From contig NW_024045137.1 in NCBI RefSeq assembly GCF_012273895.1, forward strand, positions 744,001-808,000: a stretch of DNA of 64,000 bases, in the 5' to 3' direction. Positions 51,801 through 59,230 of the stretch are shown here, one piece after another; position 1 is the first letter of the stretch; each line of letters begins with the position of its first letter. Under the pieces are notes generated by a model. It made no database searches. It was given only the letters and a program-made list of their open reading frames with translations, and was not told the origin of the DNA. A program made the position numbers and the translations under genes. This DNA comes from Zerene cesonia. Taxonomy: Eukaryota > Arthropoda > Insecta > Lepidoptera > Pieridae.

Positions 51801-54800
51801 GGGCTCTATGTCGCAGGATAAGTGCTCCTTGAAGTTACAGTATTGGAACAAAGACGCGAACGGACAGAGTACGGCCAACGTTGGTTCAATCGATGATCTT
51901 GATAAAAAAGGTTGGATTTAACTTTTAGTTTTATATCATTGAAATGCTTTATACATGAGAAATTTTTAAAGAATAGAAAAAATTTGATCACGAGGACGGA
52001 TTCGAATCTGGCTTGCTACGGTTTGGCATAAAACGCGGGTTCGAATCCCGCCTCGTGATCAATTTTTTTTCTATTCTTTCCAAATTTCTCAAAAAAAGTT
52101 GGTTTTTAGCAATTTCCGGTGAAATACGTCTGTAAATCAATAAATAATAACTTTCTAACCAACTGACATAATAGTAACTACTTGTAAAATACTATATATT
52201 ATTTGATAAATAAATAATAGAATAAAAAAAATAGAGATCAAGCTGGAATTTTGTAGTAAATAACTCTAACTGATTGCGTGATATAAAGCCATATAGTATT
52301 CACCTTTGTATGTGGTAGTCGAGCACGCTTCGGCACGATTTGGGCCAGCTCGCACCGGGGAAGTACCACACCCCCACAGAAGACCGGCGTGAAATAGCAT
52401 TCTGCTGTGTTTCGTTCGGTGAGTGGGGGAGCCGGAGGCCCATATCCTTTTCCTTACCCTTCCCAGTCCTTTCCTTTATTCCTCTCGCCAATCCTTCCTT
52501 AATCCCTTCCCAAAAGTCGGCAATCCATTTGTAGAGGCGTAAGATTTGCAATGGACCTTATGCCTCTATAAATGTTCATGGGCGGTGGTAGCGCTTACCA
52601 TCAGGCGATCCACCAGCTCCATTGCCGACTGTGACATAAAAAAAAAAAAAAAAAAAAACCTCAATTGTAGATGATGACATAGTTTATGATGTCTGAATAA
52701 AGTCATGTATGCAAGATTCTCCGAACATTATTACACCACGCATACACATTAGAAAATGTCTGCATATTTAGTCATTTCATTCTTCCATAGATTGGCTGAT
52801 AGTTACAAAAAAAAAGAAATTCTATGTCTGTTATCACGAAACAAAATTCGTACACCACACAAAACTCCAGAACGGCTGGCCAGATTTCCTAAACTTTTCT
52901 TACATCTGTCTACCATCTGTACAGCAGAATAACTATTGGATTTGTCGCGTTCTTAGAGCGACTCAGAGCGCTAATCTTACGCAGCGCTATGACGCCGAAT
53001 TTTACGCGCTAATCGTTTTTGTCAGATAAAACGAGTACTTAGCGCGTGTTGGAGGGTTGTCGCTCTATTGCTCTATTTGATATCGTATAACACAATTCAG
53101 CATCATCGTGCCGCATCAGGTTAGCGCTCTGACGCGCACCGACTACACGTTCTATCTGAAAATAGTCTTTAAAGTCAATATATAATTACAAGCATAATTT
53201 CATAAAACACTCACCCTCTTAAGGTACCAAAAAGAAAGCGACGTTCCACACAGAACGATCTCTCCTAACATTCCATCCAAACAGCAATCCCAATATGATA
53301 GAGGACACTGGCGATCTGGTCCAAGATATTGATGATAAGATGATCGATTTGAAAAGCGACACCGATGATGAGAGTAAAATGGACAGTGATATAGATGTGT
53401 ACAACATCAACATGAGGGCCGTGGAGAGACTGATTCTGATCAAGTTGACCAGGATCATAAGGCTATTGGAGCAAAAGGATCAGACTTGAAGGTTAAAGCG
53501 GTTTTTATTGATTTGTTTGTATATCTATAGTGATATTATAAATTCGGATATTACTGTTACGAGATGTTAGGAATAGAGTTAAGTTTGTAGTGTCGATGAA
53601 GAAGATGATGACGATCGGGTTTGTTTCCGAATTAGGTTGCGAAAAGATAAGTGTGATGGAAATTTGTATGAGGAATGATTCTTGCACGTAAGCGTATAGT
53701 GTTCGTACGGAAAGCCGCGGGGAGGCCACGATTCTTGATATATTATTGGGAGATAGATGGCTAACCGTCTCGAAGGACCATCTGTTGAGATATTATAACG
53801 TTTAATCACGATTTCCTTCCTAAACACCTTTTCCTTTCCTGTGGTGATAATTATTATAATGAAATGCGTCATAAATGTATTTTGAGAAAATAATGTATTC
53901 ATAGATGATTAAATCCCGCTGTATGTTTAGTTATTGCAATCTGTGGATGAAGATATAAGCATCAGTGGTGAACACAAAACGCCGTCGAGACAGGTATGAA
54001 CTCTTTTTAGCTGTTATTTTGTGCTCTATCTATTTTTATTATAGGTTTAAGTCCCTTTTTTCGTAAGTTCTTTTTTTTAATTACCTTTTATATCATGACT
54101 AGCTGCCCCGCGGTTTCACCCGCGTAAGTCCTTATCCCGTAGGAATATCGGGATAAAAAGTTGCCTATATGTTATTCTAGTTGTCCAGCTATCTACATAC
54201 AAAATTTCATTGCAACCGGCTCAGTAGTTTTTGCGTAAAAGAGCAACAAACACACACATCCTTACAAACTTTCGCATTTATAATATTAGTAGGAATGGTA
54301 GGATGTAACTGGACTTTACAGATGTTATTTCTTAGTGCAATGGTGTTGACCAACTAACTTTAAAAAGTGATAACGATGCAGTTGTTTAAATTGAATTTAT
54401 TTATATATGCATATAACAAACTCTCATTTTGTACATAAAAAGTAATTCTGAAAAAACTACGTCAGTATAAATTCTATTCCACTACTTTTTTCAAATATAT
54501 TTGCTAACATCCCAACTAATATTATAAATGTGAAAGAAGGCCTGTCTATCTGTCTGTCTGTCACTTATTCACGCTTAAACCACTCAACCCAAGTGAAATT
54601 TCCTAGGATATCAAACTGATACCTGAATAAGGACATAGAATAGTATGAATGGTAGTTGACAAGTCCTGTGTCCTGCCAGACCGAGACTTTTTCTTTGAGC
54701 GTCCCCACCGGGAATCGAGCCAAGGACCCTTCGGTTCTACGCTAAGTGTCCAATAGGCTATCAAGGGCATTATCACCGAATATTAAGACCGGACGAGACG

Positions 54801-55001
54801 TAATGTAATATTTTCTACCCTACAATCTTAAAATGGTCCAAACCGTCACCAAACTATCACCAAACGTCACCAACGTTGCAGGTGTCGCCGAACCCGTGTC
54901 CGACAGCTCGCTCCTCGCTGCCGCGAAGCTCGCCCGAGCGGAACGGGGATGCGTTCGGCGCGAGGGCGGACGAGCAGGAGAAGTTGCTTAAGGAGCACTA
55001 G
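18835..55001 (+). CDS. uex: CNNM-family (unextended/ancient conserved domain) membrane protein
   Basis: Magnesium-homeostasis membrane protein of the CNNM family; Drosophila has one member, unextended. Exons: 18835-19280, 30223-30906, 33005-33107, 34969-35236, 36775-37079, 38193-38309, 40647-40818, 42515-42706, 43181-43327, 44488-44628, 45247-45386, 46256-46382, 47239-47368, 48161-48257, 49243-49338, 53931-53993, 54882-55001. All are GT-AG with matching phase; total 3348 nt, 1115 residues. Order: signal peptide (MALASNVLRTCGILFYIANS), extracellular N-terminus, a 228-residue acidic insert in exon 2, DUF21/CNNM transmembrane core (about 477-640, with PLWVAMILILVCLTFSALF and GEITPQAICSRHG), acidic helix LGEEIGSVYNRERLKELV, CBS pair (about 655-811, with SGYSRIPVYEG, KDLAFVDPDD, GLVTLEDVIEEM), cyclic-nucleotide-binding-like domain (about 862-985), then a low-complexity tail. 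The start at 18835 is chosen over an upstream in-frame Met at 18673 because it has a good context (AAAATGG) and begins a signal peptide. Length exceeds the usual 780-950 mainly because of exon 2. Exon 16 is 63 nt and was placed by phase (0/0) between exons 15 and 17. Confidence 0.95.
22041..22927. mobile_element. Non-autonomous DNA transposon with perfect 27-bp TIRs
   Basis: ACAAGAATTGCTCGTTTAAA... (22041-22067) is exactly inverted at 22901-22927. Flanks are (TA)n, which fits TA-targeting mariner-type insertion but hides the duplication. 887 bp, no coding capacity; it carries a fragment of a CTAGT family at 22545-22652. Confidence 0.75.
22950..23278 (-). mobile_element. Tandem pair of a CTGCACCCGGCAAACG-type CTAGT element
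   Basis: Copies at 22950-23121 and 23124-23278, almost identical except for a 26-base deletion (CATCAAAATCGGTCAAGCCG) in the second. A third diverged copy is at 24008-24191. Confidence 0.7.
23551..23750 (-). mobile_element. Helitron-like element, full length
   Basis: Lies ten bases from the right arm of the 21743-23540 composite, in the same orientation as its left arm. Confidence 0.75.
24008..24191 (-). mobile_element. CACCCGGCAAACG-family element, single copy
   Basis: Diverged relative of 22950-23278, with the shared core GTATGAAAAATAGATGTTGG. Confidence 0.65.
24804..25008. mobile_element. hAT-type MITE with 8-bp target duplication
   Basis: 14-bp perfect TIRs CAGTGGCGTAGCTA at both ends (24804-24817, 24995-25008), flanked by AGTCAGTG at 24796-24803 and 25009-25016. 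205 bp, with an internal array of CCCCTCTTTCCGTCTTCCT units. TIR sequence and 8-bp duplication are hAT hallmarks. Confidence 0.9.
25035..25205. repeat. Dispersed repeat with TTTTAAACGCGATTTATTC core
   Basis: Core AACCCGACGTTTCGAACACT and AGCGAGCGCGGTCACGG, with partly inverted outer parts. Fragments recur at 14865-14950, 48808-48860 and 50236-50335. Class not determined. Confidence 0.6.
25449..25676 (-). mobile_element. Helitron-like element, full length
   Basis: Copy with an expanded (CA)n near its 5' end. Confidence 0.75.
25718..25860. mobile_element. Diverged tRNA-like foldback
   Basis: Arms TTTTGAAAGAATAGA and its inverse at the right, with a degraded central tRNA-like part. Confidence 0.6.
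26456..27246 (+). mobile_element. Cluster of four Helitron-like copies in the same direction
   Basis: 3' fragment 26456-26498, full copy 26500-26715, full copy 26907-27112, and a 5' half 27112-27246 that starts directly at the CTAGT end of the previous copy. Head-to-tail placement suggests repeated insertion at, or rolling-circle extension from, the same target. Confidence 0.75.
27687..27866. repeat. Three (TA)n arrays
   Basis: (TA)n at about 27687-27709, 27729-27794 and 27831-27866, separated by short unique sequence, in CNNM intron 1. Confidence 0.9.
28018..28226 (-). mobile_element. Helitron-like element, full length
   Basis: Near-consensus copy in CNNM intron 1. Confidence 0.75.
28394..28607 (+). 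mobile_element. MITE-like element with GAAGTGAAACTTC ends
   Basis: Inverted ends AGAAGTGAAACTTC and GAAGTTTCACTTC enclose about 170 bp. Copies at 49690-49925 (+) and 44709-44850 (-). No transposase. Confidence 0.65.
28996..29125 (+). mobile_element. tRNA-headed SINE, 3'-truncated
   Basis: Head and part of the body only, box B intact (GGTTCGATTCCC). Confidence 0.7.
29466..29690 (-). mobile_element. CTAGT-family element (CTAGCTTTCCGCTCGCGG)
   Basis: Single copy here, in CNNM intron 1, with a downstream ATAATATATAGATTTTA end. Confidence 0.6.
29785..30126 (-). mobile_element. Poly(A)-tailed SINE-like element, full length
   Basis: Close copy of 52315-52660, with its tail as the T run at about 29787, ending about 100 bases before CNNM exon 2. 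Confidence 0.75.
31114..31330 (-). mobile_element. Helitron-like element, full length
   Basis: Near-consensus copy in CNNM intron 2. Confidence 0.75.
31556..31733 (+). mobile_element. Helitron-like element, 5'-truncated
   Basis: Lacks the first 25 bases; its 3' end reads GGCGCAGCCAGT. Confidence 0.7.
32332..32580 (+). repeat. Dispersed repeat with (TTTG)n tract
   Basis: Contains CTTTTTATTAGCTTCACC, a (TTTG)n run (32370-32413) and AACCGACTTCTTTGGGCGCG. A second copy at 39090-39206 / 40207-40275 is broken by the 1000-N gap. Confidence 0.75.
34355..34563 (+). mobile_element. tRNA-headed SINE, full length
   Basis: Pol III box A-like (TGGTACAGTGGTTAACG) and box B-like (GGTTCAATTCCC) signals open the element; the body includes TGTCTCGGTCTGGCAGGACA and the end is GGGGACACGGGACTTCAC. 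In CNNM intron 3. A 3' fragment lies at 34805-34864. Confidence 0.8.
35389..35557 (-). mobile_element. Helitron-like element, internally deleted
   Basis: In CNNM intron 4; parts of the TTTTTGCGTGAAAGAG block are missing. Confidence 0.7.
36062..36232 (+). mobile_element. Helitron-like element, partial
   Basis: In CNNM intron 4; the AAATGCGAAAGTTTG block near its 5' end is deleted. Confidence 0.7.
37091..37114. repeat. Poly-T run after the CNNM exon 5 donor
   Basis: 24 T starting 12 bases after the exon end at 37079. Confidence 0.9.
38402..38612 (-). mobile_element. Helitron-like element, full length
   Basis: In CNNM intron 6, immediately before the 84-bp tandem array. Confidence 0.75.
38626..38955. 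repeat. Four tandem copies of an 84-bp unit
   Basis: Units begin at about 38626, 38710, 38794 and 38878 (each starting AAGTGACGAACAGTGCATAA, the last one base shorter). Copies differ by one or two bases, so the array is young. 84 is a multiple of three, which gives a spurious repeated 28-residue frame on the minus strand. Confidence 0.95.
39207..40206. other. 1000-base placeholder gap inside a repeat copy
   Basis: Exactly 1000 N in CNNM intron 6. Flanks match the continuous repeat at 32332-32580, suggesting only about 57 bases are missing. Confidence 1.
41038..41245 (+). mobile_element. tRNA-headed SINE, full length
   Basis: In CNNM intron 7; box B is mutated (GTTCTATTCCC). Confidence 0.75.
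41969..42172 (-). mobile_element. Helitron-like element, full length
   Basis: In CNNM intron 7, near-consensus. Confidence 0.75.
42278..42420 (-). mobile_element. Poly(A)-tailed SINE-like element, partial
   Basis: Diverged 3' half (GAGCTGGTGGTTCGCCTGAT), in CNNM intron 7. Confidence 0.65.
43058..43125 (-). mobile_element. Helitron-like element, end fragment
   Basis: Only the AACTTTCGCATTTATAATAT end, followed by degenerate GTAGGATTAGTAGGATAGG repeats. Confidence 0.55.
43336..43372. repeat. (TGACG)n array
   Basis: About six TGACG/CGTGA pentamers beginning eight bases after the CNNM exon 9 donor (43328). Confidence 0.9.
43420..43620 (-). mobile_element. Poly(A)-tailed SINE-like element, 5'-truncated
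   Basis: In CNNM intron 9, directly beside a Helitron-like fragment. Confidence 0.7.
43623..43766 (+). mobile_element. Helitron-like element, 5'-truncated
   Basis: In CNNM intron 9, inserted at the end of a truncated SINE (43420-43620). Confidence 0.7.
43931..44338 (+). mobile_element. Two adjacent CTAGT-ending elements of different families
   Basis: 43931-44104 (ends GGGCAGACCGCTAGT) is followed directly by 44106-44338 (ends CTGGCAACAGCTAGT), in CNNM intron 9. The first family recurs at 45830-45978 (+), 49012-49192 (-), 14604-14756 (-) and 22545-22652 (-). Confidence 0.65.
44412..44487 (+). repeat. C-rich polypyrimidine tract with CCCCGCTGCC repeats
   Basis: An extended pyrimidine tract with three CCGCTGCCC-like units that ends at the acceptor of CNNM exon 10 (44488). 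Confidence 0.8.
44709..44870 (-). mobile_element. MITE-like element, reverse copy
   Basis: Reverse orientation; its left-hand GTGTGTGCGATTCACAC part is replaced by the hairpin at 44865-44907. Confidence 0.6.
44865..44907. repeat. Perfect 18-bp hairpin
   Basis: ACACTCGACCGGTATTTT (44865-44882) and its exact reverse complement (44890-44907) around a 7-base loop, at the end of a dispersed element in CNNM intron 10. Confidence 0.9.
45830..45978 (+). mobile_element. CTAGT-ending element (GGGGCGGACCGCTAGT type)
   Basis: 5'-truncated relative of 43931-44104, in CNNM intron 11. Confidence 0.65.
46075..46175 (+). mobile_element. tRNA-like repeat copy
   Basis: GATCACGTGTGACCGAGAGG and TGGGTTCGAAACCCGCCTCG in CNNM intron 11. 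Other diverged copies are at 32215-32312 and 41600-41690. Confidence 0.6.
47380..47451. repeat. GCGTGT-rich tandem tract
   Basis: GCGTGCGTGTG-type repeat ending in (TG)n then a T run, starting about 12 bases after the CNNM exon 13 donor (47369). Confidence 0.9.
47785..48063 (-). mobile_element. tRNA-headed SINE with (GAT)n tail
   Basis: Same family as 56596-56900, with (ATC)n at the left as the tail, in CNNM intron 13. Fragments are at 50700-50797 and 41265-41330. Confidence 0.75.
48315..48445 (-). mobile_element. Single-armed copy of the tRNA-like element
   Basis: The minus strand can fold as a cloverleaf: acceptor-like GATCACG / CGTGATC, box A region, a 5-bp anticodon-like stem TTGCT/GGCAA with a 7-base loop, and T-arm GCAGG-TTCGAAT-CCTGC. 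Loop bases do not fit a functional tRNA. Confidence 0.7.
48580..48807. mobile_element. Foldback element with 91-bp arms containing a tRNA-like unit
   Basis: Left arm 48580-48670 and right arm 48717-48807 are inverted copies, perfect or nearly so by eye, around a 46-base centre. The minus strand across the centre reads as a tRNA-like unit: GTGGCCGAGAGGCTAGGC (box A-like) and AGGTTCGAATCCTGC (a perfect T-arm). Confidence 0.85.
49012..49192 (-). mobile_element. CTAGT-ending element (GGACCGCTAGT type), full length
   Basis: Near-complete copy, ending about 50 bases before CNNM exon 15. Confidence 0.65.
49358..49500. repeat. 27-28 bp minisatellite
   Basis: About five units of TACAGGCTGTTTGAGAAATG, starting 20 bases after the CNNM exon 15 donor. 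Decayed TACAGGGTGTAG words recur to about 50530. Confidence 0.9.
49560..50530. repeat. Scattered TACAGGGTGTAGTT words
   Basis: At least nine copies of this word (for example 49976, 50006, 50109, 50171, 50487) at irregular spacing, interrupted by inserted elements. This looks like an old, expanded and decayed tandem array continuing from 49358-49500. Confidence 0.55.
49690..49925 (+). mobile_element. MITE-like element with GAAGTGAAACTTC ends
   Basis: Inserted inside the decayed TACAGGGTGTAG array of CNNM intron 15. It shares the left part GTGTGTGTGCGATTCACACA with 28394-28607. Confidence 0.65.
51031..51038 (+). promoter_or_regulatory. TATA-like box upstream of the nested frame
   Basis: TATATAAA lies about 125 bp before the ATG at 51160. 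A start 25-30 bp downstream would give a 5' leader of about 100 nt. In an AT-rich intron such a match can occur by chance, so this is only suggestive. Confidence 0.25.
51160..53489 (+). CDS. Unrecognised Ser/Thr/Asn-rich repeat protein, two exons, nested in a CNNM intron
   Basis: Not recognised. ATG at 51160 opens a frame to 51910. There G|GTTGGA can act as a donor, and CTCTTAAG|G at 53223/53224 is an acceptor in the same phase (1). The join predicts 338 residues ending at TGA 53487-53489; without splicing the frame stops at 51921 (253 residues). Residues 54-196 carry five degenerate copies of a motif like (S/T)(D/E)SQTxxTSKYWT (starting near 54, 70, 95, 159, 184). Residues 251-338 have an acidic stretch (about 280-305), then a basic/hydrophobic helix (RAVERLILIKLTRIIRLL). 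There is no signal peptide or membrane segment. An in-frame stop at 51142 means the frame starts here or at an internal acceptor (TTTGCAG at 51174). The intron holds a tRNA-like foldback and a SINE. It may be a nested gene or an alternative CNNM 3' end; see findings. The length of open, non-simple-repeat frame supports coding, but no homology is claimed. Confidence 0.5.
51925..52095. mobile_element. tRNA-like foldback inserted at the end of the nested frame
   Basis: Starts three bases after the stop at 51921 (TTTTAGTTTTATATCATTGA) and contains GCGGGTTCGAATCCCGCCTC. It may have separated the two nested exons or supplied the unspliced stop region. Confidence 0.7.
52315..52660 (+). mobile_element. 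Poly(A)-tailed SINE-like element, full length
   Basis: Begins GTGGTAGTCGAGCACGCTTC and ends GCCGACTGTGACAT followed by about 20 A. Non-coding; lies in the intron of the nested 51160-53489 frame. Confidence 0.75.
54098..54304 (-). mobile_element. Helitron-like element, full length
   Basis: Near-consensus copy in the last CNNM intron. Confidence 0.75.
54658..54748 (-). mobile_element. tRNA-headed SINE, head fragment
   Basis: Box B region and the CCAGACCGAGACTTTT body only. Confidence 0.65.
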
Positions 55002-56595
55002 CGGATCTGGAAGGAAAGCGGGGGGGGGAGTTGAGTGGATGTACGTTGGATAGGCGGGGAGTGGGATGCCCACAAACGGGAGAGGTTTGGCGTAGTGAAT
55101 ATTGTCGGATGAAGGGGGGAGGGGGATTGAGAACTAGTAGGGGATATACAATTTCCTTATAAAGTCATGGAAGTAATATAGGTATGAAAGATTATGCGCA
55201 AGGGACGAAAAAGTGTAACCTCGAAACGTATAAAAATATGGGCAAGGTGGGAGGGATGGTAGGGGATGGAAAATTATGGTTATAATTCTCAAAGATAGCT
55301 TCCTATAATTTTCTATTTATTGTCTTACGCTCTATGTAGAGACCAGGATATTAGAAAAAATATAGTGAGATACTTCGTTACAGTATGAACGATTTGATAG
55401 AAGATACCCCCACCTAAAATAAATCGACAGTTTATAGTAGTCATGTACAATTAAAACGAATCTCTGTACTTAATATTAACTTAATTCAGTCATAGATAAC
55501 TTAAAGTTCACTACTTAATTTATCCAACTTACAAAAATAGTTTAATAATTACTATTTAGTTTGTTATTAAAATTGTATCTTTATGAAATGTGCGAGGGAG
55601 ACAGAGCTACTGTTTTTTGTCTTTTTCTACGATTGAGAAGTCATATTTTTCATATAGTTTTGTGTGGAAAAGGGACAGATAATGGCCGCACAGTATCTCT
55701 GTCTCTTTTTTATAAATAAACATTATCTATTATAAATGTTCTGTCTATGAAGTTTACGATTTCGTCCGAATTGATGCGTAACTATTTAAGATATATTCGT
55801 CTCTCTCTAACGCAGGGGGCGTTGAAGTATTAGAAAGAGATGCACTGTTTTATAGTTTTAGGTGCACTTCATATGAAATTCTTATGGAACTGCCCACAAT
55901 TATTTGAAGCAAAAAAATGATAATAATTAGAGGATATTTTCAAAAGTATTTCATACGTTAACATTATTTATGATTAGTATTTACGGTTTTTTTTCATTAT
56001 AATAATAATAATTTATTAATGCGGGTTCTTTAACTTTGGGCTTGCACAGACTTAATGTCACACTACACACCTCCACAGAAGTGGGGGATCTGGAAACCGA
56101 TATCATACATACAATTTAATTGTAAATACATCCATTTAATTATTTCTTTTTATTTGTAAAATAAAATTGGAAGCCTAAAAAGAATTTACATCATCCCCCA
56201 TGCAAAGTAATAATTTTCCATTAATTAATTATATTGTGCCATTAGCGCATTATTGTCTTACCACACGAAAGACACAAAAATAGTAAGTAAGGCCGACTTA
56301 TCTCTCTGGGCGATTTCTGTCAGTCAACCCATGAATATATTTTTATAAAAACTTTGTAACCACAATTCTAACAAATGAATTAACTTAATTACATTTCATT
56401 TCAATAAATAATGAATTATAATGAATAGAGAATTACGTACCCGCTATAATCTATCTCTTTCGCTCCTATGTCAATGCGAAGCGTCTCTTTCGCACTTAAG
56501 CAATGCGATCCGTTGTACGGGATTACAAACCTGCGATGTTAAGATTTATTTTTACCCAATTCACAAAAGAAAATAATGTTAAAACCGTAATTTTA

Positions 56596-56900
56596 AAAAG
56601 CAGTGGTGGCTCAGTGGTGTGGATCTCGGAGTTAAAATCGATAAGTCGGGGGTTCGAGATCGGGCGAGCGTGCAAGAAATGAATTGATTTTTCATTTTTT
56701 CTGCACATGTGGATAAATCACCACTGCTACAATACATGATGGGGAAACCGGCATGTCCGATAATTAAAAGTTTGACGACATGTGACATCTGCCAACCCGC
56801 ACTTTGCTAGCGTGGTGGGTGATGGCCTGAACCCTCATAGGAGGCCTGTGTCCCAGCAGTGGGAACATATATGGGCTGATGATGATGATGATGAATACCC
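56596..56900 (+). mobile_element. tRNA-headed SINE with (GAT)n tail
   Basis: Box A-like GTGGCTCAGTGGTG and box B-like GGGTTCGAGATC open the element, and it ends TGGGCTGATGATGATGATG. The only clear mobile element in the 4.2 kb after the CNNM stop. Confidence 0.8.
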
Positions 56901-59150
56901 GAGTTTGATTTGTGTAGTTTGATCAAAGTACAAACATATCAAAGGCACTTTATGAGATCATTGAAACGTGTGCAAAACTGCCCCATGCCCCAACTGATTA
57001 AATATAAGTCCTATTTGGGGCAGAGTCTGTTAATTGTCATTCTGTGGTAAGACTGATTAAAGGAAGTATACTACTATCTCTTCTCTTGTCGTGTCTTCAA
57101 CACTAACCAAAATCCGCTAGCATTATATATATACAATCACTTTACCTCTCTTTGAAACTAATGACTTAATCATGTGTAAAATTAAATCAAAATAATTTAA
57201 TGCACAGCCGTTCAAGGCGGTTGAAATGTGGCAATGTCTTCGAAAATTTCTCCGAAATCCCGAAATCCGAGTGGTAGCCCTAATTTTAGTTAAAACCTAT
57301 TAGTGTACCTATTAGTATACAAGTTAGTGATTTCTTAATCATTCATCCTTCGTTTTAAACTAGGGTTGTCAACCAATAGTTTTTTATTTATATTATCTTT
57401 ATTGAAACGTATTACGAATATAATTTCCAATATTTTTTGACATTATTGAATGAAAAATGAAGATAATTCGAAAATAAAAATACAAACATGCGTATATTGA
57501 TAGAAATCTGGGATTTCTATTCCTTTATCAATTAAAAAATCAAAAATTATATTATTATTAATTTAACAAATAAAAACACTTAAGACGCCAAAATATAATA
57601 AAAAATTAGTACCTATTATAATCAATCCGTCTCGCTCTAGCCAAAGAACTGTCCATAAGACAAAACGAGACATGTATAGTTATCTCTTATACTTTTTATT
57701 TAATAATGAAGGTGACAGCCCTAGATTTTTAGACCTAGATCTCATAACGATGGCCTATTTAGACTTAACTTAAACTTAATAATAATTCTGGTGAAGTACA
57801 ACGACAATAAAAATAATATAATTTCTTATAATTATATTCACCCAATTTTTCAGCGTGCATGTGTCGCAGCCAATTGGCTTAATCAGCCATTTAATCAAGC
57901 GCCTAGGCAGTTAAATAAACGCCGACCTTTAATTCACGGCCCGAATGATATCCAGCCGCATCGTTTAATGTAACATTTAATTCACTAACAGACATCATTC
58001 AAATATTAATTTCTACAATCACCTAAATTCATCGTAACGCTGTCAAAACTACAACGCAATAATTTTTTAAACTCAAATAGTCCTCAAGTTGATATTTTAC
58101 AATTCACATAAACTTTAAAACGTGTTGAAAAGCCATTTTTCTTAAATTACCACCGATTCGGAAGGTCGCTTCTATCGAGAAGACTCGGCAAGAAACTCCA
58201 TAGTTACCCTTTTAAAGAGTCTTAATTCCTTTCTGCATACTTTTTGGTTATAAAAGCGAGTTAAGTTAAATAGAAACTAGAAGTAATATTGTTGCCTCAA
58301 GATAAAACGTTTTGTGTATGAAATAGGTAAATGTGTGGATTGTACCGGGAAGAGGCAAAGTCGATTTAGATTTTAATGAGTGGCCTAGGCAAGTAGTTAA
58401 ATGCTATGGATTTAAATCTGTTTTGAGAGAAACAAATAAAAATGTTTTAACATCTGTTTTATCGAATGGCTCGAATGGGTAATACAGGCAAATGCACATT
58501 CGCCATTTAATAAAGAGGCTAGGCTATTAATTGAATGGCTGATTAAGGTGATGTGCTGTGACATATGCTTAATATGAATAATTATATGGCGTGACCTTTT
58601 CGTATTACCTCAAAAGAATTAGAATAGTATTGAAATTATTGAAATTAAAAATGACTTGTATAAATTTATTTTAATATAAATGGTATTGTGTTGTGTGTGT
58701 TTTTTTGCAACTTTTTCGAAAATGAACGTGTTAAAATGGTTTTATGTCGCTGGCAAATAGTTGAAAATTATTGCCATAATGGAAGAAGGGGACGGATTTA
58801 TGAGAGTGGATAACAAATTACGATTAAAAAACAGTTTTTTTTTTTACAGAGAGGATTCTAATAAGATACCAGAAATTTTGTCAATATATTTTTTTTTTCA
58901 TTCTGTCAACATTGTTTTTTTACTATTGTAAAATTTTTAAAGGGTGTGAAATAAAGCTGTTTTAAATCGGTTTTAACGTGTTCAATTTCGTATATTAGAT
59001 GTACTGTGATTGCTTCATAATTTATAGTTACGTAGCCTTTTTTTTTTTAAACCGCCTGTTTTTTTTTTATTAGGGTAGAAGGATTTATCGCCAAATTGCT
59101 ATGTACTTAGGCATTTATAAATGATTGTATAATACGTGTAATGTTTTTAT
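56901..59150. other. Repeat-poor AT-rich non-coding stretch
   Basis: No coding frame or mobile element recognised. A 13-base word CTTAATCAGCCAT (57878-57890) recurs inverted at 58535-58547, and GCCTAGG words occur at 57901, 58383 and, as GGCTAGGC, at 58517. Confidence 0.4.
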
Positions 59151-59230
59151 TGAAATAAATGATATATGTTGGACAATTTGGTGTTTTATTTATGTAATTC
59201 TAATTTCTATTGGGTTTCTTATTATTTACT

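Larger units (their letters stand above)
55002..59180 (+). other. Probable long 3' UTR and downstream flank of the CNNM gene
   Basis: Non-coding AT-rich sequence after the TAG at 54999-55001. AATAAA hexamers occur at 55418, 55715 and 59154; the last is followed by a T/G-rich stretch, as at real cleavage sites. Apart from one SINE (56596-56900) no dispersed repeat is seen in 4.2 kb, in contrast to introns and to sequence past 59200. The true 3' end cannot be fixed from sequence alone. Confidence 0.35.
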
